Shown piece by piece: positions 18,098 through 26,538 of a DNA stretch of 64,000 nucleotides. The first letter of the stretch is position 1; every line of letters starts with the position of its first letter. The notes beneath the pieces are model-generated. The model did not search any database, was not told the origin of the DNA, and saw nothing but the letters and a program-made list of their open reading frames with translations. A program made the position numbers and the translations under genes. This stretch comes from Bacillus benzoevorans. GTDB taxonomy: Bacteria; Bacillota; Bacilli; Bacillales; Cytobacillaceae. The stretch is from assembly GCF_014207535.1 (NCBI RefSeq), contig NZ_JACHGK010000001.1:434001-498000 (forward strand), read 5' to 3'.

Positions 18098-18760
18098 ATG
18101 TTAGTCTTTCTTATTATTGTCAGTATAATATTGAATATCATAGCTATGCTGGCTATTGTCATCTTATTTTTACGCCAGAATAAGCTTCTTCAGGTGGAGG
18201 AAAATCAAAAAAAGGCGATAAAGGAAATGGAACTGCTGATCAATTCTTATTTATTAGAAATGAAGGACGAAAACGAACATTTTATCCGTGAAGTTAAAAA
18301 GATAAAAGATGAAAAGCAGAATTTCTCTGTTGAATCATTCTCTTCTAAACCTGTTGATCTCCCGTTAAGTCACGAACCGGAAGTGGTGCATAACAGTGAA
18401 ATGGAAAAGATCGAGTTAACCAGGGAAGCGCTGGATCTTTCCTCGCAGCTTGAAAAAACAGTCAGTTTGCAGGCTGTTAAGGCCTACCAGCAGCATACGC
18501 AAAAAAAACAAGAGGTTTCTATTCCCCCTCAAGCTATAGAAAACAAAGAACAGAGAAAATCAATTTTAGACATGAAACAAGCTTTATCTCTTGCTGAAAA
18601 AGGAAAGACAAAGCAGACCGAAGCATTGATCCAAGACTCCTTACTCACGCAAGTCCTGATCATGAAAAAAGAGGGGATCTCGGAGAAAGAAATGGCGCAA
18701 AAATTGAAAAAGGGAAAAACAGAAATTGAACTTCTTCTTAAATTTCGCGAAAACAAATAA
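18098..18760 (+). CDS. swrB: Swarming motility protein SwrB
   Basis: A 220-residue protein with an N-terminal membrane anchor (residues about 1-25), a charged coiled-coil-like region and a C-terminal helix-turn-helix-like segment (GISEKEMAQKLKKGKTEIEL). In B. subtilis SwrB (YlxL) is the last fla/che gene and promotes flagellar export/assembly. Assignment rests on topology, the conserved C-terminus and position between sigD and rpsB. AGAGGGGTC precedes ATG 18098. Confidence 0.85.
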   Translation: MLVFLIIVSIILNIIAMLAIVILFLRQNKLLQVEENQKKAIKEMELLINSYLLEMKDENEHFIREVKKIKDEKQNFSVESFSSKPVDLPLSHEPEVVHNSEMEKIELTREALDLSSQLEKTVSLQAVKAYQQHTQKKQEVSIPPQAIENKEQRKSILDMKQALSLAEKGKTKQTEALIQDSLLTQVLIMKKEGISEKEMAQKLKKGKTEIELLLKFRENK

Positions 18761-18767
18761 GAATAAC

Positions 18768-18797
18768 TTGATTTTCCCTTCACATATATGTTATATT
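18768..18797 (+). promoter_or_regulatory. Predicted SigA promoter of rpsB
   Basis: TTGATT (18768-18773) is followed after 17-18 bp by TTATAT/TATATT (18791-18797), with a TG one base before TATATT. The start would be near 18805, giving a leader of about 110 nt before rpsB that contains only a small TTTCT/AGAAA hairpin. Confidence 0.65.
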
Positions 18798-18914
18798 TTA
18801 AAACGGTGTTAATACACACGTCTATTGATCTGAGTGGATGGTGCTGATTTATTTCAGTTTCTATTAAGAAATGATATAGGCGGAGGAAAATAAAAACCAC
18901 TAGGAGGAACTATC

Positions 18915-19628
18915 ATGTCAGTTATTTCAATGAAACAATTACTTGAAGCTGGTGTACATTTCGGACACCAAACACGCCGTTGGAACCCAAAAATGAAAAA
19001 ATACATTTTCACAGAGCGTAACGGCATTTATATCATCGACCTGCAAAAAACAGTTAAAAAGGTTGAAGAAGCTTACAATTGGATGAAAGAACTTGCTGCT
19101 AACGGCGGTACTGTTTTATTTGTTGGTACAAAGAAACAAGCTCAAGATTCAGTAAAAGAAGAAGCAATTCGTTCTGGTATGTACTATGTTAACCAACGCT
19201 GGTTAGGCGGTACATTAACTAACTTTGAAACTATCCAAAAGCGTATTGGACGTTTAAAAGATATCGAAAGAATGGCTGAAGATGGTACATTTGATGTATT
19301 ACCAAAGAAAGAAGTCGTTCAATTGAGAAAAGAACAAGAACGTCTTGAAAAATTCTTAGGCGGTATCAAAGATATGAAAGGTCTTCCTGATGCACTTTTC
19401 ATTATCGACCCTCGCAAGGAAAGAATTGCTGTTGCAGAAGCACACAAATTAAACATTCCTATCGTCGGTATTGTTGATACAAACTGCGATCCGGATGAAA
19501 TTGATGTGGTTATCCCTGCAAACGATGATGCAATCCGCGCTGTTAAATTATTAACAGGTAAAATGGCAGATGCTATCTTAGAAGCGAAGCAAGGCGAAGA
19601 AGTAGAAGTAGTAGAAACAAACGCTTAA
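18915..19628 (+). CDS. rpsB: 30S ribosomal protein S2
   Basis: S2 is a late-assembling 30S protein at the head-body junction. The 237-residue product has the full family signature: the start ISMKQLLEAGVHFGHQTRRW, VLFVGTKKQAQ, NQRWLGGTLTNF and PDALFIIDPRKERIAVAEA. TAGGAGGAAC precedes ATG 18915. It is followed by a strong terminator, so tsf may be expressed partly by read-through or from its own promoter. Confidence 0.98.
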   Translation: MSVISMKQLLEAGVHFGHQTRRWNPKMKKYIFTERNGIYIIDLQKTVKKVEEAYNWMKELAANGGTVLFVGTKKQAQDSVKEEAIRSGMYYVNQRWLGGTLTNFETIQKRIGRLKDIERMAEDGTFDVLPKKEVVQLRKEQERLEKFLGGIKDMKGLPDALFIIDPRKERIAVAEAHKLNIPIVGIVDTNCDPDEIDVVIPANDDAIRAVKLLTGKMADAILEAKQGEEVEVVETNA

Positions 19629-19682
19629 TCTTAATTGAAAGAATAAGCCTTATAATATAGAATAGACTGGATTTAGACAGGG

Positions 19683-19722
19683 AAAGGTGATAAGAGGGAA
19701 GCCCCCTTTATCACCTTTTTTT
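19683..19722 (+). terminator. Rho-independent terminator after rpsB
   Basis: AAAGGTGATAA (19683-19693) pairs with TTATCACCTTT (19708-19718), with additional inner GGG/CCC pairs, and is followed by a T run. It lies between rpsB and tsf and may attenuate rather than fully stop transcription. Confidence 0.85.
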
Positions 19723-19770
19723 GAAGGAATTGCGAATTGAATACATAAATTATTAGGAGGAAGATACATT

Positions 19771-20655
19771 ATGGCTACTATTACAGCGCAAATGGTTAAA
19801 GAACTTCGTGAAAAAACTGGTGCAGGTATGATGGACTGCAAAAAGGCATTAACGCAAACTGACGGTGATATGGATAAAGCAATTGACTTTTTACGTGAAA
19901 AAGGAATGGCATCTGCTGCGAAAAAGGCAGACCGTATTGCTGCTGAAGGTTTAACATCTGTGGTAGTAAATGGAAATGATGCTGTTATTTTAGAAGTAAA
20001 TGCTGAAACAGACTTCGTTGCTAAAAACGAAGGATTCCAAACCCTTGTAAAAGAATTAGCTGAACATTTACTAGCAGCTAAACCAGCAGATGTTGATGCC
20101 GCATTAGCATCTACAATGGCGAATGGAGCAACTGTTGCAGACCATATCAGCGCAGCGATTGCAAAAATCGGAGAAAAAATGAATCTTCGCCGTTTTGAAG
20201 TAAAAACTAAAACGGATAATGATGCATTTGGTGCATACCTTCATATGGGCGGAAGAATTGGTGTATTAACAGTATTAGAAGGTACAACAGATGCAGATAC
20301 TGCCAAAGATGTTTCTATGCACATTGCTGCTTTAAATCCTAAATATGTATCCCGCGATCAAATATCAGCTGAAGAAGTTGAACATGAACGCGAAGTACTT
20401 ACACAACAAGCGCTTAACGAAGGTAAACCTGAAAAGATCGTAGTGAAAATGGTTGAAGGACGTTTAGGCAAATACTTTGAAGATATCTGTCTGCTTGACC
20501 AAGCATTTGTAAAAGATTCAGATCAAAAAGTACGTAAATTTGTTGAATCTAAAGGCGCAACTGTACGCGAATTCGTTCGTTACGAAGTAGGAGAAGGTCT
20601 AGAGAAACGTGAAGAAAACTTCGCTGAAGAAGTTATGAACCAAATGAAGAAATAA
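19771..20655 (+). CDS. tsf: Elongation factor Ts
   Basis: EF-Ts recycles EF-Tu by exchanging GDP for GTP. The 294-residue protein has the N-terminal UBA-like domain and signature VKELREKTGAGMMDCKKAL, the second signature in VNAETDFVAKNEGF, and the core dimerisation domain. TAGGAGGAAG precedes ATG 19771. The rpsB-tsf pairing is universal in Bacilli. Confidence 0.98.
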   Translation: MATITAQMVKELREKTGAGMMDCKKALTQTDGDMDKAIDFLREKGMASAAKKADRIAAEGLTSVVVNGNDAVILEVNAETDFVAKNEGFQTLVKELAEHLLAAKPADVDAALASTMANGATVADHISAAIAKIGEKMNLRRFEVKTKTDNDAFGAYLHMGGRIGVLTVLEGTTDADTAKDVSMHIAALNPKYVSRDQISAEEVEHEREVLTQQALNEGKPEKIVVKMVEGRLGKYFEDICLLDQAFVKDSDQKVRKFVESKGATVREFVRYEVGEGLEKREENFAEEVMNQMKK

Positions 20656-20678
20656 TATTTGCTGAGATGTTTTGTCAT

Positions 20679-20707
20679 ACAGGGAACACATTGTGTTCCC
20701 TGTTTTT
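20679..20707 (+). terminator. Rho-independent terminator after tsf
   Basis: ACAGGGAACAC (20679-20689) and GTGTTCCCTGT (20693-20703) form a perfect 11-bp stem with a 3-nt loop, followed by TTTT. Confidence 0.9.
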
Positions 20708-20730
20708 AAAGCAAATAAGGAAAAGAGTAG

Positions 20731-20736
20731 TATAAT
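20731..20736 (+). promoter_or_regulatory. Possible -10 element for pyrH
   Basis: A perfect TATAAT (20731-20736) lies between the tsf terminator and pyrH. No good -35 hexamer is seen at 16-18 bp upstream, so the call is tentative, but the terminator implies that pyrH needs its own promoter. Confidence 0.4.
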
Positions 20737-20752
20737 ACATATGGAGGTTTCT

Positions 20753-21475
20753 ATGGAGAGCCCAAAATATAAACGTGTTGTCTTAAAACTAAGCGGAGAA
20801 GCTTTAGCAGGTGAACAGGGGTTTGGAATTTATCCGGCAGTCATTAAATCAGTTGCATCACAAGTAAAGGAACTGGCTGATCTTGGTGTTGAAGTAGCCG
20901 TTGTTGTTGGCGGCGGAAACATTTGGCGCGGTAAAATTGGCGAGGAAATGGGCATGGACAGGGCGACAGCAGATTATATGGGAATGCTTGCTACCGTTAT
21001 GAATTCGCTGGCATTACAGGATAGTCTTGAGCAGTTTGGCTGTGAGACAAGGGTCCAAACATCTATTGAAATGCGCCAGGTAGCAGAGCCGTATATCCGG
21101 AGAAGAGCCATCCGCCATTTAGAGAAAAAGCGGGTTGTTATTTTTGCAGCTGGTACAGGAAATCCTTATTTTTCAACTGATACAACGGCTGCATTAAGAG
21201 CCGCAGAGATTGAAGCAGAAGTCATATTAATGGCGAAAAATAATGTGGATGGAGTTTATTCAGCAGATCCTCGTATTGATAAAACGGCGAAAAAATACGA
21301 TGAGCTTTCATACTTAGATGTCATTAAGGAAGGACTTGCTGTAATGGATTCAACAGCTTCGTCTTTATGTATGGATAATGACATTCCACTTATTGTTTTT
21401 TCTATTATGGAAAATGGAAACATCAAGCGTGCCGTCATGGGTGAAAAAATCGGAACTATTGTAAGGGGGAAATAA
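20753..21475 (+). CDS. pyrH: Uridylate kinase (UMP kinase)
   Basis: PyrH phosphorylates UMP to UDP, the entry to all UTP/CTP synthesis; bacterial forms are hexamers regulated by GTP and UTP. The 240-residue protein has the amino-acid-kinase fold motifs VVLKLSGEALAG, VVVGGGNIWRG, and GTGNPYFSTDTTAALRAAEI. ATG 20753 follows TGGAGGTTTCT; the frame is open upstream into the tsf terminator, but that part is not coding. It precedes frr by 2 bp. Confidence 0.97.
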   Translation: MESPKYKRVVLKLSGEALAGEQGFGIYPAVIKSVASQVKELADLGVEVAVVVGGGNIWRGKIGEEMGMDRATADYMGMLATVMNSLALQDSLEQFGCETRVQTSIEMRQVAEPYIRRRAIRHLEKKRVVIFAAGTGNPYFSTDTTAALRAAEIEAEVILMAKNNVDGVYSADPRIDKTAKKYDELSYLDVIKEGLAVMDSTASSLCMDNDIPLIVFSIMENGNIKRAVMGEKIGTIVRGK

Positions 21476-21477
21476 TC

Positions 21478-22035
21478 ATGCCGAAACAAGTTGTAGCTAA
21501 TGCAAAAGACAGAATGACTAAAGCGATTCAGGCTTATTCACGGGAACTTGCAAGTATTCGTGCCGGAAGGGCTAATGCTTCACTTTTAGATCGTATTTCA
21601 GTTGATTATTATGGTGCTCCAACACCAGTAAACCAATTAGCCGGTATTTCTGTTCCTGAAGCGCGGCTTTTAGTCATCCAGCCGTATGATAAAACGATTT
21701 TAGGCGAGATTGAAAAGGCCATTTTAAAATCTGATCTTGGCTTAAATCCAACTAATGACGGAAATATGATTCGTTTAGCGATTCCAGCTTTGACAGAAGA
21801 ACGCCGCAAAGAATTAGCTAAATTGGTCAAAAAGGAAGCTGAGGAAGCGAAAGTTGCGATTAGAAATGTACGCAGAGATGCCAATGATGACTTGAAAAAA
21901 CTTGAAAAATCCGGTGAGATCACAGAAGATGATCTTCGCGGATATTCTGATGAAGTTCAAAAAGTCACTGACGAGTATATCAACAAGATCGATTCAATGA
22001 CGAAAGAAAAAGAGAAAGAAATACTTGAAGTATAA
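21478..22035 (+). CDS. frr: Ribosome recycling factor
   Basis: RRF, with EF-G, splits the post-termination ribosome. The 185-residue protein has the family signature in IRAGRANASLLDRI, DYYGAPTPVNQLA and RNVRRDANDDLKKLEK. AAGGGGGAAATAATC precedes ATG 21478. It forms a two-gene unit with pyrH that ends in the terminator at 22061-22086. Confidence 0.98.
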   Translation: MPKQVVANAKDRMTKAIQAYSRELASIRAGRANASLLDRISVDYYGAPTPVNQLAGISVPEARLLVIQPYDKTILGEIEKAILKSDLGLNPTNDGNMIRLAIPALTEERRKELAKLVKKEAEEAKVAIRNVRRDANDDLKKLEKSGEITEDDLRGYSDEVQKVTDEYINKIDSMTKEKEKEILEV

Positions 22036-22060
22036 TTCGGACACATCTTTTGTGAAAGAG

Positions 22061-22086
22061 AACCCTCTATTGATTAGGGGGTTTTT
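22061..22086 (+). terminator. Rho-independent terminator after frr
   Basis: AACCCTC (22061-22067) pairs with GGGGGTT (22077-22083, one G-U), followed by a T run. The rest of the frr-uppS spacer (22087-22302) holds no ORF with support; a TGGTATGAT extended -10-like sequence at 22211-22218 could serve uppS, but no good -35 was found. Confidence 0.8.
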
Positions 22087-22302
22087 AATCATGTTACGGG
22101 TTTTCGTAATAAAAGCAGTTACGTGGAGCAAAAATATATCGAGGATATTGATAAGCAGTGATTTTATAGGTGAATCAACCTTTTTTATAGAGATATCTTA
22201 TCGTATTTTTGGTATGATATGAAAGAAAGAAATCCACTTGCCTTTGTACGAATAACTGATTTTTGTCGGAGGATGAGATAAATCTTTTTGGAGGAGCAAT
22301 AA

Positions 22303-23082
22303 ATGTTTAATAAATTTAATATATGGAAGAAAGCAGATATCTCTTCCAATCTCCGCGATCGAATGACAGAAGTAATGAAACAACCCATTCCCTCCCATAT
22401 TGCCATTATTATGGATGGAAATGGGCGGTGGGCTAAAAAAAGGGCTTTACCAAGAATTGCTGGGCATCATGAAGGAATGAAAGTTGTTCGAAAAATTACG
22501 AAAATAGCTAATCAATTGGATGTAAAGGTGCTCACACTTTACGCTTTTTCTACGGAGAATTGGAAGCGCCCAAAAACAGAAGTGGAATATTTAATGAAGC
22601 TTCCAGAGGAATTTTTAGGTACCTTTCTTCCGGAATTAATTGAAGAAAATGTAAAGGTTCAAATGATGGGGTATAAGGAGGGGCTTCCTGCGCACACGAC
22701 CAGCGCGGTGGATAAAGCTATCCGTGAAACGAAGGATAATACAGGTTTAATTTTAAATTTCGCTTTAAACTACGGGAGCAGAGCAGAAATAATTGAGGCG
22801 GTGAAAAGCGTCTTAAATGACTGTAAAAGTGGTATACTGAATGGAAACGAAATAACAGAAGAAGTTTTTGCGGAATATTTAATGACAAAAGGTTTGCCGG
22901 ATCCCGATCTATTAATTCGAACAAGTGGTGAAATACGATTAAGTAATTTTATGCTTTGGCAGCTTGCCTATACGGAATTTTGGTTTACTGATGTGCTTTG
23001 GCCCGATTTTACAGAAAACCACCTATTAGAAGCAATCGAAGTGTTTCAAAATCGCCAGCGGCGTTTTGGAGGAGTACAGTAA
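22303..23082 (+). CDS. uppS: Undecaprenyl diphosphate synthase
   Basis: UppS condenses isopentenyl units onto FPP with cis geometry to make the C55 carrier for wall synthesis. The 259-residue protein has the catalytic Asp38 in MDGNGRWAKKR, LTLYAFSTENW and the C-terminal signature RTSGEIRLSNFMLWQLAYTE. TTGGAGGAGC precedes ATG 22303. It begins the uppS-cdsA-dxr-rseP lipid/isoprenoid/envelope run. Confidence 0.97.
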   Translation: MFNKFNIWKKADISSNLRDRMTEVMKQPIPSHIAIIMDGNGRWAKKRALPRIAGHHEGMKVVRKITKIANQLDVKVLTLYAFSTENWKRPKTEVEYLMKLPEEFLGTFLPELIEENVKVQMMGYKEGLPAHTTSAVDKAIRETKDNTGLILNFALNYGSRAEIIEAVKSVLNDCKSGILNGNEITEEVFAEYLMTKGLPDPDLLIRTSGEIRLSNFMLWQLAYTEFWFTDVLWPDFTENHLLEAIEVFQNRQRRFGGVQ

Positions 23083-23096
23083 AGGTGTTGACTTAG

Positions 23097-23882
23097 ATGA
23101 AGCAAAGAGTTATTACAGCAGTCATTTTCGGGGCGGTTTTGATTTCCTTCACAATATGGGGAGGATTACCATTTATTGCGCTCACCTATGTTTTTGCATC
23201 CATTGCTCTTTATGAATTATTAAAAATGAGGGAGCTAAAATTATTTTCCTTTCCAGGGGTCATATCCCTGCTCGTTTTATGGAGTTTCTTGATTCCCGGC
23301 CAATATCAATTTATTTTAGAGTCCATTAATCTGACAAAGGTTGAAATTGCTCTTCTGGCTGTATTGTTATTTTTAACCTATACGGTAGCGACAAAAAATC
23401 GTTTTACATTTGATGATGTATCCTTTTCGATGATGTGTACTTTATATATTGGAATGGGTTTCTATTATTTTATCGAAACGAGAGAAAATGGTCTTGTTTT
23501 TATTTTTTATGCCTTATTTATCATCTGGACGACGGATTCAGGAGCTTATTTAATTGGACGAAAATTGGGAAAAAGAAAACTATGGCCTGAGATTAGTCCA
23601 AATAAAACCGTTGAAGGGGCATTGGGCGGCACGATTAGTGCCATTATTGTCAGTATTATTTATGTTCTGATCACTGATATGGACGTTGCCATTGCCTGGA
23701 TTGCCGTTGTTACCATCTTTTTATCCATTTTTGGACAAATAGGAGATCTGGTTGAATCAGCGTTAAAGAGACATTATAACGTAAAGGATTCTGGAAATAT
23801 CCTCCCAGGGCATGGAGGAATATTGGACCGCTTCGATAGTCTTTTATTTGTTTGTCCGCTGATCTACTTTTTCATCTTGTAG
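23097..23882 (+). CDS. cdsA: Phosphatidate cytidylyltransferase
   Basis: CdsA makes CDP-diacylglycerol from phosphatidate and CTP, the branch point of phospholipid synthesis, in the membrane. The 261-residue protein is polytopic and has the C-terminal CDS signature region (KRHYNVKDSGNILPGHGGIL, then DRFDS). The ribosome site (AAAGGTGTTGAC) is modest. It is 14 bp downstream of uppS. Confidence 0.96.
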   Translation: MKQRVITAVIFGAVLISFTIWGGLPFIALTYVFASIALYELLKMRELKLFSFPGVISLLVLWSFLIPGQYQFILESINLTKVEIALLAVLLFLTYTVATKNRFTFDDVSFSMMCTLYIGMGFYYFIETRENGLVFIFYALFIIWTTDSGAYLIGRKLGKRKLWPEISPNKTVEGALGGTISAIIVSIIYVLITDMDVAIAWIAVVTIFLSIFGQIGDLVESALKRHYNVKDSGNILPGHGGILDRFDSLLFVCPLIYFFIL

Positions 23883-23984
23883 AATAGAAGAGGAAATCAG
23901 TTCTTTGTAGTGGAATGTAAAGTCATCATTGTTAATATGATAAAAAATAACAAGTGAGGCAATTGTGTAGGAGATGAGGGGTCA

Positions 23985-25130
23985 TTGAAATATATTAGTT
24001 TATTAGGTGCAACTGGTTCAATAGGAACGCAGACAGTTGATATTCTTAAGAATCATCGGAAGGAATTTTCATTAGCCGCCATGTCTGTCGGAAGAAATAT
24101 TCCTTTGGCAAGAAAGATCATTCATGACTTGTCTCCTGAATTGGTATCAACTATAAATAAAGAGGATGCAGAAATGCTCCAAGCAGAATTTCCCGGAATT
24201 TCATTTACGTATGGGGAAGAAGGAATTACGGATGTCGCTGTATATGATAAGTCTGAAATACTGGTAAACGGAGTAATGGGAAGTGTAGGGCTCCAGCCGA
24301 CTCTGCAGGCGATTGAAGCACATAAAACAATTGCGCTGGCAAATAAGGAAACACTCGTTACAGCCGGTCATCTTGTCATGGAAGCGGCAAAGAATTCCGG
24401 AGTTCCGATTCTCCCCGTAGACAGCGAACATTCCGCCATTTTTCAGGCGTTGCAAGGAGAAAGAACAAAGAATATAGAAAGAATCATCTTAACGGCTTCC
24501 GGTGGAAGTTTTCGTGATCGAACAAGAGATGAATTAAATTCAGTAACGATTGAAGAGGCTCTTCATCATCCCAATTGGTCAATGGGTGCTAAAATCACGA
24601 TTGATTCTGCTTCCATGATGAATAAAGGACTGGAAGTCATTGAAGCACATTGGCTATTTGCGCTTCCCTATGAAAAAATTGATGTATTACTGCATAAGGA
24701 AAGTGTTATTCATTCCATGGTTGAATTTCATGACAGCAGTGTGATTGCGCAGCTTGGCAGTCCGGATATGCGGGTTCCGATCCAGTATGCTTTATCCTAT
24801 CCAGATCGTCTTCCCCTCCTTCATGCACACCGTTTAAATTTAGCTAAAATTGGACAATTGCATTTTCAAGAGATCGATTTGGAGCGCTTTCGTTGTTTAA
24901 AACTTGCCATTGAGGCTGGTAAGGCCGGCGGCTCCTATCCAACGGTATTGAATGCAGCCAATGAAACAGCTGTTGCTGCATTTTTAGAAAAACGGATCAC
25001 GTTTTTACAAATTGAAGATTGTGTTGAGAAAGCTTTAAATCAGCATCAAAAACAGGAATCTCCAAGCCTTGCTGAAATTGAAGAAATTGATCGTGAAACT
25101 AGAGCCTATCTTCAATCGATTATTCAATGA
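23985..25130 (+). CDS. dxr: 1-deoxy-D-xylulose 5-phosphate reductoisomerase
   Basis: Dxr performs the committed MEP-pathway step (DXP to MEP, NADPH). The 381-residue protein has the NADPH-binding GATGSIGTQT at the N-terminus, the substrate/metal region PVDSEHSAIFQAL, LTASGGSFRD, and MNKGLEVIEAHWLF. The start is TTG 23985, after GAGATGAGGGG. It supplies isoprenoid precursors for the upstream uppS, a sensible grouping. Confidence 0.96.
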   Translation: MKYISLLGATGSIGTQTVDILKNHRKEFSLAAMSVGRNIPLARKIIHDLSPELVSTINKEDAEMLQAEFPGISFTYGEEGITDVAVYDKSEILVNGVMGSVGLQPTLQAIEAHKTIALANKETLVTAGHLVMEAAKNSGVPILPVDSEHSAIFQALQGERTKNIERIILTASGGSFRDRTRDELNSVTIEEALHHPNWSMGAKITIDSASMMNKGLEVIEAHWLFALPYEKIDVLLHKESVIHSMVEFHDSSVIAQLGSPDMRVPIQYALSYPDRLPLLHAHRLNLAKIGQLHFQEIDLERFRCLKLAIEAGKAGGSYPTVLNAANETAVAAFLEKRITFLQIEDCVEKALNQHQKQESPSLAEIEEIDRETRAYLQSIIQ

Positions 25131-25186
25131 TGCCGCAAAAATAAACGTAAGTCTTTTACTTAATTCTTTAAAAAGGTGGTAATATA

Positions 25187-26458
25187 TTGACTACTGTTAT
25201 AGCCTTCATCGTGATATTTGGAGCGCTTGTCTTTTTTCATGAACTAGGTCATTTAATGTTGGCCAAAAGAGCGGGTATCTTATGCCGTGAATTTGCAATT
25301 GGTTTTGGTCCAAAGGTGCTTTCTTTTAAAAAGAATGAGACAGTATATACGATTCGTCTGCTGCCTATTGGGGGATTCGTGAGAATGGCCGGTGAAGATC
25401 CTGAAATGATCGAGATTAAGCCAGGCTATCGTGTAGGGTTATTGCTGAATAATGAAAATAAAGTTCAAAAAATTGTCTTAAACAATAAAAATAAGTTTCC
25501 CGATTGCCTTGTAATGGAAGTAGAACAAGCTGATGCGGAGCACGATTTGTTTATTAAAGGATACCTGGACGGGGATGAAGAAGAAGTGCTTCGTACTTAT
25601 GAAATTCTTCCCGATGCAGTATACGTTGAAAATGGATCAGAAACGCAAATAGCTCCATATAACCGTCAGTTTGCTTCCAAAACACTTTGGCAAAGAACGT
25701 TAACCATTTTTGCCGGACCTGCGATGAACTTTGTCCTCGCTTTCGTTGTCTTTGTTATTCTGGCATTTATTCAAGGTGTTCCATCGACAGAACCTGTTCT
25801 CGGGAAACTGACTAAAGACGGTTCAGCGATTTCAGCGGGACTGAAAGAAGGCGATATTGTTCATGCCATTAACGGAGCGGAAATTGCAGAATGGCCGGAT
25901 GTCGTAGAAATCATTCGCAAAAACCCGGAAAATGAATTAACATTCTCTATCGAGCGTGCTGGAGAGGAAATGGAGATACCTGTTACACCAAACATCAGTA
26001 AGGATGCAAAGGGGAGGCAAATAGGGGTAATTGGCGTCTACAGCCCAACCGAAAAATCCCCTGTAAAAGCGATTTCCTATGGAGTATCTGAAACCTATTT
26101 CTGGACAAAGGAAATATTCTTCGCTTTAGGAAAACTAATCACAGGTGAATTTTCCATCGATGCCTTATCAGGTCCTGTTGGAATCTATCAATCGACAGAC
26201 ATGGTGGCCCAAACAGGCGGTGTTATTTACTTGATGAAATGGGCAGCTATGTTGAGCGTGAATCTGGGAATTATGAACCTGCTTCCAATTCCGGCACTTG
26301 ATGGTGGAAGATTATTGTTTTTTGCCGTAGAAGCTGTCCGCGGTAAACCGGTTGACCGCCAGAAGGAAGGTATGGTGCATTTCTTGGGCTTTGCTTTACT
26401 TATGCTTCTTATGCTGGTTGTTACATGGAATGATATACAAAGATTCTTTTTAGATTAA
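25187..26458 (+). CDS. rseP: Site-2 zinc metalloprotease RseP (RasP/YluC)
   Basis: RseP/RasP is the intramembrane protease that completes anti-sigma factor degradation (for example RsiW, releasing SigW) and clears signal peptides. The 423-residue protein has the HELGH zinc motif at residues 18-22 inside the first membrane helix, a PDZ domain (about residues 200-270), and the third zinc ligand in NLLPIPALDGGRLLF. TTG 25187 follows AAAGGTGG. Its presence fits the ECF-type promoter seen further right in the window. Confidence 0.96.
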   Translation: MTTVIAFIVIFGALVFFHELGHLMLAKRAGILCREFAIGFGPKVLSFKKNETVYTIRLLPIGGFVRMAGEDPEMIEIKPGYRVGLLLNNENKVQKIVLNNKNKFPDCLVMEVEQADAEHDLFIKGYLDGDEEEVLRTYEILPDAVYVENGSETQIAPYNRQFASKTLWQRTLTIFAGPAMNFVLAFVVFVILAFIQGVPSTEPVLGKLTKDGSAISAGLKEGDIVHAINGAEIAEWPDVVEIIRKNPENELTFSIERAGEEMEIPVTPNISKDAKGRQIGVIGVYSPTEKSPVKAISYGVSETYFWTKEIFFALGKLITGEFSIDALSGPVGIYQSTDMVAQTGGVIYLMKWAAMLSVNLGIMNLLPIPALDGGRLLFFAVEAVRGKPVDRQKEGMVHFLGFALLMLLMLVVTWNDIQRFFLD

Positions 26459-26466
26459 CGATTCAA

Positions 26467-26505
26467 TGTGGCAGGAACACATTTGAGCCTGCCACATACA
26501 TTTTT
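26467..26505 (+). terminator. Terminator-like hairpin between rseP and proS
   Basis: TGTGGCAGG (26467-26475) and CCTGCCACA (26488-26496) form a perfect 9-bp stem; TACATTTTT follows. The T run is offset by 4 nt, so termination may be partial. Confidence 0.65.
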
Positions 26506-26538
26506 CATGACATTCATTAAATATAGAGGTGCTAGTAG

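Noticed and set aside
26459..26538. T-box leader before proS
   Set aside because: The gap is only 80 bp and holds one terminator-like hairpin; no T-box core sequence is present.
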